Shown here one piece after another: positions 24,340 to 33,774 of a stretch of DNA of 64,000 bases. Below the pieces are notes generated by a model, which worked only from the letters and a program-made list of their open reading frames with translations, did no database searches and was not told the origin of the DNA. Location: positions 310,001 to 374,000 of the forward strand of contig NZ_RAIQ01000002.1 of NCBI RefSeq assembly GCF_003625475.1, written 5' to 3'. Every line of letters starts with the position of its first letter. Within the stretch, counting starts at the first letter, position 1. Both the position numbers and the translations under genes were made by a program. This DNA comes from Butyrivibrio sp. X503 (lineage in GTDB: Bacteria; Bacillota; Clostridia; Lachnospirales; Lachnospiraceae).

Positions 24340-26769
24340 TTACTTTTTCTTCAGCGAGCGTTTGGTCTTTGTTTTCTTGGAGATGCTCTTGATAGCCTCC
24401 TTGGAAACTATGTTGAAGATGCGCTCTTCTTCTATCTTGGCGTATTTCTCTTCAATGGCCTTTTCTTCGTTTGCGAGCTCTGCTTCGTATTTCTTTTTAA
24501 GCTCTGCAAGAAGCTTTTGTTCTTCTTCGTTTTGTTTTTCTTTAAGAGCAGTTAGTTTTTCGTCACGCTCTTTTTCCTTCTTGATCTCCTCTTCTTCCTT
24601 TATCGCACGTATCTTCTTCTCCTGCTGTGTGTAAGGAGTAAACGAGAAGATTGCAAGCGAAACGGGAGCAAGCTTTATGTTAACGGAATAATCGCGTCCG
24701 TCAGCCTCTTTTCTTTTGGCTTCAATCTTGCCTTCGTTAAGAAGTCCGGAACCTCCGTAACTTACATCGTCGCTGTTAAAGATTTCGGTATATCTTCCGT
24801 CTGCAATAACTCCGATGTCATATTCCCTCTCAATTCCTGCCATGTTGGCAACAATGAGAAGTATCTCTTTTTCATCGGTACTCTTCCTTGCAAAAGAGAC
24901 CATGCAGTCATCGGCTGCAAGATTATTGATCCACTCAAATCCGCCCTCTACGCTGTCAAGCTGATGGAGTGCATCATGTTCTTTGTAAAGTGCATTTAGT
25001 TTGGACAGCATATTTTCAACAAAAACAGACTGATCAACAGTAAGCGCATCAGGCTCCATGTAGATGTGCTTTCTACCGGGATGCACCATCATAAAGCTAA
25101 GCGCCAGTCTTAGATTAGCCATCTTCTGGCTTGAATCTCCGGGCATCAGATAATAGAGCCCCTCAAGTCCCTTCTCAAGCTCCTCATGCGTAAAGCTCAA
25201 TATAAACCGCTCTGTATAGCTGTAGATAATGCTAAACGTAAGCTCATCGTGATGGCCTGACCTAAACAAAGGATCGTTTTGCATATATGAAAGAAAATCT
25301 CTTGTCCAGCCGTTGTTCCACTTATAATCAAATCCGAGTCCGCCATCATCTATACCGTCTGTAACCTGAGGCCAACAAGCAGTTTCCTTTGTGATCATAA
25401 ATACTCCGGGGTTATCTTTATGTACGGCTGTAGTTAGCTGCTTAAGAAACTCGAGTGCCTCAAGATTCTCATTGCCTCCGTAGATATTGGGCATCCATTC
25501 GCCGGGTTTTCTGTCATAGTCAAGATAAAGTATCCTTGAGATATCGGAAATCCTAAGCCCGTCAACGTGATATTTTTCAATCCAGAAAAGAGCGTTCGAA
25601 ACAAGGAAATTCGTAACTTCTTTTCTACCGTAATCAAATATCAGATCGCCTGATTTTGGATGAATACCGACTCTCGGGTCTTCATATTCATAAAGAGCTT
25701 TACCGTCAAAATCACTAAGTCCGTAAGACGCCTTGGGAAAGAACGTTGGTACCCAGTCAAGGATTACTCTGATGCCGTTCTCATGCATCGTGTTTACAAA
25801 GTTCATAAACTCTTCAGGCTTACCGTTGGCATCATCAAGAGCAAAGAAATCAAGAATATGATAAAAATGCTCGGGGATATGCTTCATTACAGGCATAAGC
25901 TCAACTGTATCAAAGCCGTGATCCGTAACATAATTAAGAATATCCTGAGTGATTTCTTCTATCGTGCTCTTATGCTCATGCCTTTCCGCAAACGCATCAA
26001 GAGAAAGCTCACAGATAGAAAGTGAACCTTCATCCTTATCAAATTTCTTTCTTGCGGCGATCCATTTTTCATCTGTCCATTTAAAAGGAGCAAACTTATT
26101 TATAACGGAAATCACGCCGTTTTCGCCTTTTGATTTTGTAGCATACGGATCGGGTCTTTTGTATATATGACCGCTTCTTGTCTTAACTTCAAATTGATAG
26201 CCGTCGTCAACCTTGGCGCCCGGAACGAATATCTCAAAAATTCCGATAGGGTCCAGCCTGTGCATCTGACACATTCTTCCGTCCCAGTTATTGAAATCGC
26301 CAATAACGCTCACTCTGGCAGCAGAAGGAGCCCATACCGCGAACTGCGTGCCTGCTACTCCGCCACGCCTCATGGGATGAGCTCCTAATTTTTCATAGAT
26401 ACGGTAATGAATACCGCTTCCGAACTTTATAAAATCCTCGCGATCCATTGAAGGTCCGAAGGAATACGGATCGATCACAGTTTCCTGCTTATCGTTTTCA
26501 TCGGTAATAATGAATTTGTATTTAAGCTTATCGACATACGGAATGATAACCGCATAAAACCCCGCTTCGTCGGCAAGCTCCATTTCATAAGCCTTCTTGG
26601 TATTCTCAACAAGAACGCTTACAGACTTTGCATTTGGATAAAATGCCTGCACAAGATAGTTACCTCCAACCTTATGTGCTCCGAGTATTCTGTGTGGATC
26701 GTCTCCATCAGAATAAATAATCTCTTCAATCTCCGGCCAGTTCATCATCTTGTACAGTCTGTTATTCAC
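24340..26769 (-). CDS. GlgB-family (GH13) protein with substituted catalytic residues and a charged helical tail
   Basis: The fold is clearly that of 1,4-alpha-glucan branching enzyme: start region YKMMNWPEIEEIIYSDGDDP, CBM48-like GTQFAVWAPSAARVSVIGDF, barrel, then ANLRLALSFMMVHPGRKHIY and an all-beta C-terminal domain. The four conserved GH13 regions are altered: region I DWVPTFFP (usually DWVPGHFP), region II GLRISDISRILY (usually GLRVDAVASMLY, nucleophile Asp now Ser408), region III ITKETACWP (usually IAEESTAWP, acid Glu now Lys461), region IV FTHEELEKG (usually LSHDEVVHG, Asp now Glu529). Branching activity is therefore doubtful; a glucan-binding or scaffold role is inferred. A 95-residue Glu/Lys-rich tail (about 715-809) is predicted helical. 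Start: GTG at 26769 with GGAGGGG upstream, preferred over ATG at 26802. Confidence 0.88.
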   Translation of the reverse strand: MNNRLYKMMNWPEIEEIIYSDGDDPHRILGAHKVGGNYLVQAFYPNAKSVSVLVENTKKAYEMELADEAGFYAVIIPYVDKLKYKFIITDENDKQETVIDPYSFGPSMDREDFIKFGSGIHYRIYEKLGAHPMRRGGVAGTQFAVWAPSAARVSVIGDFNNWDGRMCQMHRLDPIGIFEIFVPGAKVDDGYQFEVKTRSGHIYKRPDPYATKSKGENGVISVINKFAPFKWTDEKWIAARKKFDKDEGSLSICELSLDAFAERHEHKSTIEEITQDILNYVTDHGFDTVELMPVMKHIPEHFYHILDFFALDDANGKPEEFMNFVNTMHENGIRVILDWVPTFFPKASYGLSDFDGKALYEYEDPRVGIHPKSGDLIFDYGRKEVTNFLVSNALFWIEKYHVDGLRISDISRILYLDYDRKPGEWMPNIYGGNENLEALEFLKQLTTAVHKDNPGVFMITKETACWPQVTDGIDDGGLGFDYKWNNGWTRDFLSYMQNDPLFRSGHHDELTFSIIYSYTERFILSFTHEELEKGLEGLYYLMPGDSSQKMANLRLALSFMMVHPGRKHIYMEPDALTVDQSVFVENMLSKLNALYKEHDALHQLDSVEGGFEWINNLAADDCMVSFARKSTDEKEILLIVANMAGIEREYDIGVIADGRYTEIFNSDDVSYGGSGLLNEGKIEAKRKEADGRDYSVNIKLAPVSLAIFSFTPYTQQEKKIRAIKEEEEIKKEKERDEKLTALKEKQNEEEQKLLAELKKKYEAELANEEKAIEEKYAKIEEERIFNIVSKEAIKSISKKTKTKRSLKKK

Positions 26770-26813
26770 TATGGTCCCCTCCAAATAAAAAACAATATTC
26801 AAATTGTTGTTAT

Positions 26814-28067
26814 TTAGATAATTGTACCATTAATTTCGTGAATAAATAACCCACTTAAGAGCTTAGGCTCAAACCAAGTTGACTTTGGAGGCATAAGTCT
26901 CTTCTCATCAGCGACCGCAAAAAGCTCCGAAATAGATGTTGGATACATTGAAAACGCAAGCTTCATGTCACTGTGGCATCTGTCTTCCAACTCCTTAAGG
27001 CCTCTGATACCTCCAACGAAATCAATTCTCTTATCCGTTCTGGGATCACCGATACCAAGAATAGGAGAAAGAACTTCATTCTGCAAAACGGAAACATCGA
27101 GTCCGTCTACCGCGTCGCTCTTTAATATGTCTGCATGAGCGGACAATCTGAACCACTCATCATCGATAAAGAGTCCAAACTCGCCTTTTTTAGCGGGTTT
27201 AACAGCTTCATTTTCTTTTACAAGATCAAACTTCTCTTTAAGCTTGTCAAAAAACTCTTCCTTGGAAAGTCCGTTAAGATCCTTAACCACACGGTTGTAA
27301 TCCATGATCATAAGCTCGTTGTCAGGGAAAAGAACCGAGAGGAAATAGTCATATTCCTGCTTGCCGCGAACCTTTCCTTCATTCTCTTCTCTTTTCTTAA
27401 GCCCGACCTTAACCGCAGATGCACATCTGTGATGACCATCCGCAATATAAACGGCATCGATGGTAGCAAAGATCCTGCTGATCGTATCGGTCTCCTCTTT
27501 GTCATCAATAACCCATACTCTGGACTTCACGTCATCTGCAGAAACAAAATCATAAACAGGTTCATCAACTTCCTTAACCTTATTAATAAGATCGGAAAGC
27601 ATCTTATTTTCTCTGTAGCATAGGAAAATGGGGCCCGTCTGAGCTTCACAGTTATAGACATGCTTGATTCTGTCTTCTTCCTTGTCAGCTCTTGTATTCT
27701 CATGCTTCTTGATAACTCCGTTTAAATAGTCATCAATGGAAGCGCAGGCTACTATTCCGGTCTGAGTTCTGCCGTTCATTGTCTGCTCATATATGTAATA
27801 GCTCTTTTCTTCGTCTTGAACAAAGACACCGCTCTCCATCTGTTCATGAAGCATGTCATGCGCCTTCTTGTAAACTTCGGGAGCGTACATGTCATGATCC
27901 GGTTCAAACTGTGTCTCCGGTCTGTCTATAGCAAGAAAAGACTCAGGGTTTTCTTTTACATATTCAAGAGCCTCTTTTCTGCTAAAAACATCATAGGGAA
28001 GAGCCGCAACTCTTCCCACTTTTTCTTTTGTCGGTCTGTATGCCTTAAAAGGTCTGATATCCGCCAT
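26814..28067 (-). CDS. DUF1015 family protein in the serine operon
   Basis: 417-aa soluble protein of the DUF1015 family (PF06245), whose function is not established to my knowledge. Recognisable family stretches are RVAALPYDVFSRKEALEYVK near the N-terminus, the central YIADGHHRCASAVKVGL (a His-rich motif that resembles ParB/SbnI-type nucleotide-binding cores) and GDPRTDKRIDFVGGIRGLKE near the C-terminus. It begins 2 bp after serA. DUF1015 genes commonly lie next to serA/serC in clostridia, and no serB-type phosphoserine phosphatase is seen here, so a role in serine metabolism is a reasonable guess but not shown. Confidence 0.85.
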   Translation of the reverse strand: MADIRPFKAYRPTKEKVGRVAALPYDVFSRKEALEYVKENPESFLAIDRPETQFEPDHDMYAPEVYKKAHDMLHEQMESGVFVQDEEKSYYIYEQTMNGRTQTGIVACASIDDYLNGVIKKHENTRADKEEDRIKHVYNCEAQTGPIFLCYRENKMLSDLINKVKEVDEPVYDFVSADDVKSRVWVIDDKEETDTISRIFATIDAVYIADGHHRCASAVKVGLKKREENEGKVRGKQEYDYFLSVLFPDNELMIMDYNRVVKDLNGLSKEEFFDKLKEKFDLVKENEAVKPAKKGEFGLFIDDEWFRLSAHADILKSDAVDGLDVSVLQNEVLSPILGIGDPRTDKRIDFVGGIRGLKELEDRCHSDMKLAFSMYPTSISELFAVADEKRLMPPKSTWFEPKLLSGLFIHEINGTII

Positions 28068-28069
28068 AA

Positions 28070-29239
28070 TTATGCTTCTTTCTTTACAACTCTGACTCTG
28101 ATAACACCGTCAACTTTAGTAAGTTTCTTAACAAGATCGTCTGTGATCTTATCTTCAAGATCGATAAGTGTATAAGCATAGTCTCCCTTAGACTTATTGG
28201 TCATATCGGAGATATTGTAACCAGCATCACCGAGCGCAGTTGTGAACTGGCTGATCATGTTGGCAACATTCTTATGGAAAATTCCGATTCTGGGACGTGT
28301 GCAAATGCCCATGTCACAGTTAGGATAGTTAACCGAATTATTGATGTTACCGTTCTCAAGATAATCCTTAAGTTCAAGAACCGCCTTAACAGCACAGTTA
28401 TCCTCAGACTCCTCTGTAGAAGCACCAAGGTGAGGAATAACGATACATCCGTCATGACCTGATGTTGTAGGATTCGGGAAGTCTGTAACATACTTGCGGA
28501 TCTTTCCTGAATTGATTCCGGCAAGAACATCAACTTCGTTGCAGAGAATATCTCTTGCGAGGTTGATAAGGATAACACCCTTCTTCATTTTAGCGATAGC
28601 TTCAGCGTTGATCATACCCTTTGTAGAATCAAGTGCGGGAACATGAACTGTGATGATGTCGCACTTAGAATAAATATCATCAACATTGGTTACGTGCTTA
28701 ACGTCTGAAGAAAGTCTCCAAGCTGCATCGATTGAAAGATAAGGATCATATCCGTAAACATCCATACCAAGCTGTCTTGCAGCATTTGCAACTCTTACGC
28801 CGATAGCTCCGAGTCCGATGATACCGAGCTTCTTGCCGAAGATCTCAGTTCCTGCGAACTTCTTCTTTGATTTCTCTGTTAGCTTAGCGATATCGGGATC
28901 ACCTGCATTGGCCTTAACCCACTCTGTACCGCCGATGATATCTCTTGAAGCAATGAGCATTGCAGCAAGAACCATCTCTTTAACACCGTTCGCATTTGCA
29001 CCGGGTGTATTGAATACAACGATACCCTGCTCAGCGCACTTATCAAGAGGAATATTGTTAACTCCGGCACCTGCTCTTGCGATCGCAAGGAGGTTATCGG
29101 AGAACTCCATCTCAAGCATGTTGGCACTTCTGACAAGAATACCTTCTGCATCATCAACATTATCTACTACCTGATACTGATCAGTGAAATTATTAAGACC
29201 GATCTTTGCAATCGGGTTCATGCATTTGTACTTATACAT
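28070..29239 (-). CDS. serA: D-3-phosphoglycerate dehydrogenase
   Basis: First step of serine synthesis: 3-phosphoglycerate to 3-phosphohydroxypyruvate with NAD. The 389-aa product shows a substrate-binding start (ILVRSANMLEMEFSDNLLAI), a Rossmann motif KLGIIGLGAIGVRVANAARQ, an active-site Arg in INLARDILCNEVDVL, and a catalytic His in VIPHLGASTEESEDN. A short C-terminal ACT-type domain (IDLEDKITDDLVKKLTKVDG) may bind a regulatory amino acid. ATG is preceded by GGAGAA and shares a base with the serC stop, so the two are translationally coupled. Confidence 0.96.
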   Translation of the reverse strand: MYKYKCMNPIAKIGLNNFTDQYQVVDNVDDAEGILVRSANMLEMEFSDNLLAIARAGAGVNNIPLDKCAEQGIVVFNTPGANANGVKEMVLAAMLIASRDIIGGTEWVKANAGDPDIAKLTEKSKKKFAGTEIFGKKLGIIGLGAIGVRVANAARQLGMDVYGYDPYLSIDAAWRLSSDVKHVTNVDDIYSKCDIITVHVPALDSTKGMINAEAIAKMKKGVILINLARDILCNEVDVLAGINSGKIRKYVTDFPNPTTSGHDGCIVIPHLGASTEESEDNCAVKAVLELKDYLENGNINNSVNYPNCDMGICTRPRIGIFHKNVANMISQFTTALGDAGYNISDMTNKSKGDYAYTLIDLEDKITDDLVKKLTKVDGVIRVRVVKKEA

Positions 29240-30321
29240 TATGAATTCTCCTTCTCAAACTTAGCCATAAATTCAACGAGCTTCTGAACGCCTTCGATAG
29301 GCATAGCGTTGTAGATACTTGCTCTCATACCGCCAACTGTTCTGTGTCCCTTAAGGCTTACAAAGCCTGCGGCTGTAGCCTCTTTGATGAACTTAGCGTT
29401 GAGCTCTTCGCTGTCAGTTACGAAAGGAACATTCATAAGTGATCTGTCCTCAGGTCTTACTGTTCCCTTGAACATCTTGCTCTGATCAAGATAATCGTAA
29501 AGAATCTTAGCCTTAGCTTCGTTTCTCTTCTTCATCTCCTCAAGTCCGCCCTGCTTCTTGAGCCACTTGAATACAAGACCGCACATGTAGATGCTCCAGC
29601 AGTTAGGTGTGTTGTAAAGTGAACCGTTATCTGCCTGAGTCTTCCACTTAAGCATTGTAGGTGTAAATGCGGGAACGTCATCTCTGATAAGATCTTCTCT
29701 GATGATGGCGATAACAAGACCTGCAGGTCCAACGTTCTTCTGAACGCCACCATATATCACACCGTACTTTGTTACATCAACAGGCTCTGAAAGGAAGCAT
29801 GATGATACATCGGAAACAAGAACATGTCCCTTGGTATTGGGAAGAGTCTTGAACTTTGTTCCGTAGATTGTATTGTTCTCGCAGATATACACGTAATCTG
29901 CATCCTCAGGGATGTCGAGATCCGAACAATCAGGAATGTAAGAGAAAGTCTTGTCGGCACTTGAAGCAACCTCGATAGCCTCACCGTATTTCTGAGCTTC
30001 CTGGTAAGCCTTCTTAGCCCACTGACCTGTAACGATATATGCAGCCTTGCCGTTCTTCATAAGGTTAAGAGGAACTGCAGCGAACTGCTGGCTTGCGCCA
30101 CCCTGTAAAAAGAGAACCTTGTAGTTGTCAGGAATATTCATAAGATCTCTGATATCCTGCTCGGCAGTCTGAATAACCTCATCGAAAGTCTTGGATCTGT
30201 GGCTCATCTCGTTAATAGACATTCCACATCCATTGTAATCAAGCATCTCTGCAGCTGCCTGCTTCAATACTTCCTCGGGTAACACTGCCGGTCCGGCAGA
30301 AAAATTATAAACTCGTGACAC
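29239..30321 (-). CDS. serC: Phosphoserine aminotransferase
   Basis: PLP enzyme converting 3-phosphohydroxypyruvate to phosphoserine. The 360-aa length is normal; it begins SRVYNFSAGPAVLPEEVLKQ, and the PLP-lysine region is VIYGGVQKNVGPAGLVI. The start codon is GTG, 8 bases after AGGAGG. It is first gene of serC-serA-DUF1015-GlgB-like, behind a strong promoter. Confidence 0.97.
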   Translation of the reverse strand: MSRVYNFSAGPAVLPEEVLKQAAAEMLDYNGCGMSINEMSHRSKTFDEVIQTAEQDIRDLMNIPDNYKVLFLQGGASQQFAAVPLNLMKNGKAAYIVTGQWAKKAYQEAQKYGEAIEVASSADKTFSYIPDCSDLDIPEDADYVYICENNTIYGTKFKTLPNTKGHVLVSDVSSCFLSEPVDVTKYGVIYGGVQKNVGPAGLVIAIIREDLIRDDVPAFTPTMLKWKTQADNGSLYNTPNCWSIYMCGLVFKWLKKQGGLEEMKKRNEAKAKILYDYLDQSKMFKGTVRPEDRSLMNVPFVTDSEELNAKFIKEATAAGFVSLKGHRTVGGMRASIYNAMPIEGVQKLVEFMAKFEKENS

Positions 30322-30377
30322 TTTTGTATCCTCCTGTGTTTTATCATATTAAAGCATTAAAAAGCCTCAATAATTTT

Positions 30378-30405
30378 ATTCTATACGCAGAACAAAAAAT
30401 GTCAA
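30378..30405 (-). promoter_or_regulatory. Promoter of the serC operon
   Basis: Minus strand: consensus -35 TTGACA (30400-30405), 16-base spacer, -10 TAGAAT (30378-30383), giving a leader of about 50 bases before serC. Confidence 0.75.
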
Positions 30406-30462
30406 TAACGTCATTCCATAATCTTTGTTATTTTATTTTTTTAAATCAGTTTTTGATCAAAA

Positions 30463-30496
30463 ATTTATCCGCTCTTTTAATCAAAAAAGAGCGGAT
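30463..30496 (-). terminator. Terminator after the L,D-transpeptidase gene
   Basis: 12-bp perfect stem ATCCGCTCTTTT/AAAAGAGCGGAT (30467-30478 with 30485-30496), 6-base loop, then AAATTTTTG on the minus strand. It lies 3 bp past the stop codon. Confidence 0.85.
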
Positions 30497-30499
30497 ATT

Positions 30500-32029
30500 T
30501 TAATAGTATAATATAACCGGAGTGCCTACTTCTGCGACATTCCATAATTGTTCAACTGATTCGAGCGGACAATTAATACATCCGTGAGAACCGTTTGATT
30601 TAAATGTTTCTCCTCCAAATTCTTCCTGAGTTCTCCATGTTGCGTCATGAATTCCGACGCCTTTATTAACTCCGAGCCAATAATTTACATAAGAAACATA
30701 ATCGGTTCCTCTAAGATAAGTGTGATACCTTTTATTATAGACATTAAAAAGTCCTGCCGGCGTTCCTCTTCCTCTGTTGATATTTCCCGTAACCACAGGC
30801 ATCTGCATACTAAGCTCACCGTTTACATAATACGAAAGAAGCTGCTTACTCATATTTACTTCAATATAAGTATCGCCAAGCTCACTCGCCGCATCAAATG
30901 AGACAACAGAATCATAATAAGAAAAGGGTCTCGTCTCTTCAGCAGAAATATCGCCGGAAACATACTTATCGACAATATAATTAAACTCTCCGTTCACATC
31001 ATAGAGGCTGCCGTCACCCTTACTTCCCTTTCTAACCAAGATGTTTCCTTCATGAGTCTGTCTGTATCTCTCTATCAAACTTTCAGTGCTGTGAGACCTC
31101 GCGATATTGTTCAAAGTATCATATATTTTCTTTTCACTTATAATAGGGCTTCCGTTTGCATCGCAGACAAAACCGTTCAGTGTATACATCTCTTCTTCAG
31201 AAGGGAATGTACGAACAGCTCTGTCTATAATAAACAATCCGCTCGAAGGATCTGTAGAAGATGTGTCCTGATACATATATTCATCAAGCTCATCAGACGT
31301 AACAAACCAGGTAGATGCAACTGAAGGCCCGAAGCTGATCTGCTCACCGCCGACATCATATGTAATTCCGCAGGGCTGGAGTTCTTTTATCTTATCAAAA
31401 AGATCCATCGTAGCCCTCTGCTGTTCTGTCGCCTCAACCTCCGTGTAACAGCCTTCCGTAGCTCCGAGATCGGCTGTGTCTTCAAGGTGAAGCATGCAAT
31501 GATATACGGTATTTACAATCTTTTCTTTATTGGGAACATCGGTTATTCCGTTTATCAGAATATAACCGTTATCGCCCTTTTCTATATAGACATCATTACT
31601 TCCTATATCAGAAAAGATCTCCCAATCAGTTACAACCCCCAGAAGCTTATCTTCAGATAAAGATACCCTCGGTTCAACTTTTACAATGAGATTTTTAAAT
31701 AGATTATAGCCCCAGAGAAAAGAGTTCCGTGACTCTATAAAAGAATTGAGCGATTCTGTATAATCCGCTTTCAGATCAACAGATTCCGCACTTATATAAA
31801 GCTCGGCACCTCCGGCGTCAATTACATTGACGCCTTCGTACCCGTGCTTAGCAAGAAGTTCTTTATTTACTGTTTCTACACTCTTTCCGGTACAATACAC
31901 ACCGTTTATCCAACAGCAACACGGAAATCCGTCGCTGTAATAAAACGCAAGTGCGATGTACAAAGCTACAATGGCCGCAAAGTTAATAACAAGCATAAGC
32001 CATATACGCTTAATTGTTTTCTTCATCAT
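30500..32029 (-). CDS. L,D-transpeptidase (YkuD domain), membrane-anchored
   Basis: Cell-wall enzyme making 3-3 peptidoglycan cross-links, or attaching to the meso-Dap residue, outside the membrane. The 509-aa product has one N-terminal membrane helix (about 9-31, IWLMLVINFAAIVALYIALA), a long extracellular part resembling peptidoglycan-binding-4 domains (about 40-340), and a C-terminal YkuD domain from about 385: DTYIEVNMSKQLLSYYVNGE, TGNINRGRGTPAGLFNVYNK, and the catalytic set GIHDATWR...SNGSHGCINCP. Key His, Ser, His and Cys are present. ATG follows GGGGAAGG. It lies 33 bp after ilvB, probably read with it. Confidence 0.93.
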   Translation of the reverse strand: MMKKTIKRIWLMLVINFAAIVALYIALAFYYSDGFPCCCWINGVYCTGKSVETVNKELLAKHGYEGVNVIDAGGAELYISAESVDLKADYTESLNSFIESRNSFLWGYNLFKNLIVKVEPRVSLSEDKLLGVVTDWEIFSDIGSNDVYIEKGDNGYILINGITDVPNKEKIVNTVYHCMLHLEDTADLGATEGCYTEVEATEQQRATMDLFDKIKELQPCGITYDVGGEQISFGPSVASTWFVTSDELDEYMYQDTSSTDPSSGLFIIDRAVRTFPSEEEMYTLNGFVCDANGSPIISEKKIYDTLNNIARSHSTESLIERYRQTHEGNILVRKGSKGDGSLYDVNGEFNYIVDKYVSGDISAEETRPFSYYDSVVSFDAASELGDTYIEVNMSKQLLSYYVNGELSMQMPVVTGNINRGRGTPAGLFNVYNKRYHTYLRGTDYVSYVNYWLGVNKGVGIHDATWRTQEEFGGETFKSNGSHGCINCPLESVEQLWNVAEVGTPVILYY

Positions 32030-32062
32030 CCTTCCCCAACTTAAATGAAGTCTTTCCTTATA

Positions 32063-33745
32063 TTATTTTTTCTTCGCAAGATCCTTGGCATCAAAAGCTT
32101 CGCTTATAGAAGCGCCCGCGGGAACCATAGGGAACACCTTGTCATCCTCTTCTATAACGCAATCGATAACTACAGGAACCTTGGAATTTAATGCTTTCTT
32201 TAATGCGTCTTCAACTTCAGATTTTTTGGTGATCCTGATCGCTTTGCAGCCAAGAGCCTCAGCAACCTTGCAATAATCAACCTTATCTGAAAATACAGTC
32301 TGCGAGTAGTGCTTTTCATAGAAAAGTGTCTGCCACTGTCTTACCATACCAAGAACGCTGTTATTGATTATAATCTCAATAATGGGAATGCCGTATCCCG
32401 AAGCAGTTGCGAGCTCGTTCATATTCATTCTAAAACATCCGTCGCCCGTGATATTTACACAGGTCTTATCAGGCATGCCGACCTTGGCTCCTATACAGGC
32501 ACCAAGTCCGTATCCCATTGTACCGAGTCCTCCTGAAGTAAGGAAGGTTCTGGGATTTCTGAATTTATAATACTGAGCAGTCCACATCTGATGCTGACCT
32601 ACATCGGTAGAGATAATGGCATCACCCTTGGTAAGCTTATCTAAAGTTTCGATGATATACGGACATGTAAGCTTATCCTTCTCATAGCTAAGAGGGAACT
32701 GCTTCTTATAATCATCAATCTTAGCAACCCAATCGGAATGATCCATCTTGGGAAGCACTTTATTGATATCGGAAAGAGCTTCCTTAAGATCACCGACTAT
32801 AGAATAATTGGTCCTGATATTCTTATTGATCTCGGCAGCGTCAACATCGATCTGAAGGATCTTTGCTTTTGAAGCAAATGTCTTGGCATTACCCGTTACT
32901 CTGTCAGAAAATCTCGCTCCTAAAGTAACGAGAAGGTCGCACTCACTTACACCGAAGTTTGCAGCCTTTGTTCCGTGCATGCCGATCATGCCTGCATACA
33001 ACTTATCGGTTCCGTCAAAAGCACCTTTACCCATGAGTGTATCACAAACAGGCGCATTGAATTTCGAAACGAACTCAGCTAGCTCTTTGGAAGCACCTGA
33101 AATAACAGCACCTCCGCCTACATAAATAAAAGGACGCTTTGATGCCTTGAGCATTTTAAGAACAGCATTTATGTTTTCATCAGTATAAGATTTCTTTATC
33201 TCTTCTTTTTTATCATTTTTAAGAGGCTTAAAATCGCAGGTCTTTGCTGTGACGTCTTTTGTTATATCGACAAGAACGGGACCCGGACGACCTGTTGTCG
33301 CTATCTTAAATGCCTTTCTCATTGTTGAAGCAAGCTCTTTTATATCTTTTACAATATAACCGTGCTTGGTAATGGGCATTGTAATACCGGCAATATCAGC
33401 CTCCTGGAAAGTATCTTTTCCAAGGAGAGGAAGATTTACGTTACAGGTAACTGCTACCATGGGAACTGAATCCATGTAAGCAGTTGCAATTCCGGTTACC
33501 AAATTTGTGGCACCGGGGCCGCTTGTCGCAAAACATACACCAACCTTGCCGGTAGCTCTTGCATAACCGTCGGCAGCATGAGCGGCGCCCTGCTCATGAG
33601 AAGTTCTTATATGCAAAAAATCATTTTGCTGTTTATACAGCTCATCATAAATATTGAGAATGCTTCCTCCGGGATATCCGAAAACAGTATCCACTCCCTG
33701 TTCTTTTAAACATTCCAATACGATCTGTGAACCAGTAAGTTGCAT
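32063..33745 (-). CDS. ilvB: Acetolactate synthase, large (catalytic) subunit
   Basis: ThDP enzyme: two pyruvate to acetolactate, or pyruvate plus 2-oxobutyrate to acetohydroxybutyrate, first common step of branched-chain amino-acid synthesis. The 560-aa product has the N-terminal ThDP-binding part DTVFGYPGGSILNIYDELYK, the catalytic Glu in RTSHEQGAAHAADGYARATG, the FAD/middle domain, and a C-terminal ThDP/Mg motif NITGDGCFRMNMNELATA then NNSVLGMVRQWQ. The regulatory small subunit gene ilvN is not next to it and was not seen in the window. It follows ilvD by 29 bp. Confidence 0.96.
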   Translation of the reverse strand: MQLTGSQIVLECLKEQGVDTVFGYPGGSILNIYDELYKQQNDFLHIRTSHEQGAAHAADGYARATGKVGVCFATSGPGATNLVTGIATAYMDSVPMVAVTCNVNLPLLGKDTFQEADIAGITMPITKHGYIVKDIKELASTMRKAFKIATTGRPGPVLVDITKDVTAKTCDFKPLKNDKKEEIKKSYTDENINAVLKMLKASKRPFIYVGGGAVISGASKELAEFVSKFNAPVCDTLMGKGAFDGTDKLYAGMIGMHGTKAANFGVSECDLLVTLGARFSDRVTGNAKTFASKAKILQIDVDAAEINKNIRTNYSIVGDLKEALSDINKVLPKMDHSDWVAKIDDYKKQFPLSYEKDKLTCPYIIETLDKLTKGDAIISTDVGQHQMWTAQYYKFRNPRTFLTSGGLGTMGYGLGACIGAKVGMPDKTCVNITGDGCFRMNMNELATASGYGIPIIEIIINNSVLGMVRQWQTLFYEKHYSQTVFSDKVDYCKVAEALGCKAIRITKKSEVEDALKKALNSKVPVVIDCVIEEDDKVFPMVPAGASISEAFDAKDLAKKK

Positions 33746-33774
33746 TTCTAATATACCATCCTATTTTTTAAAGA

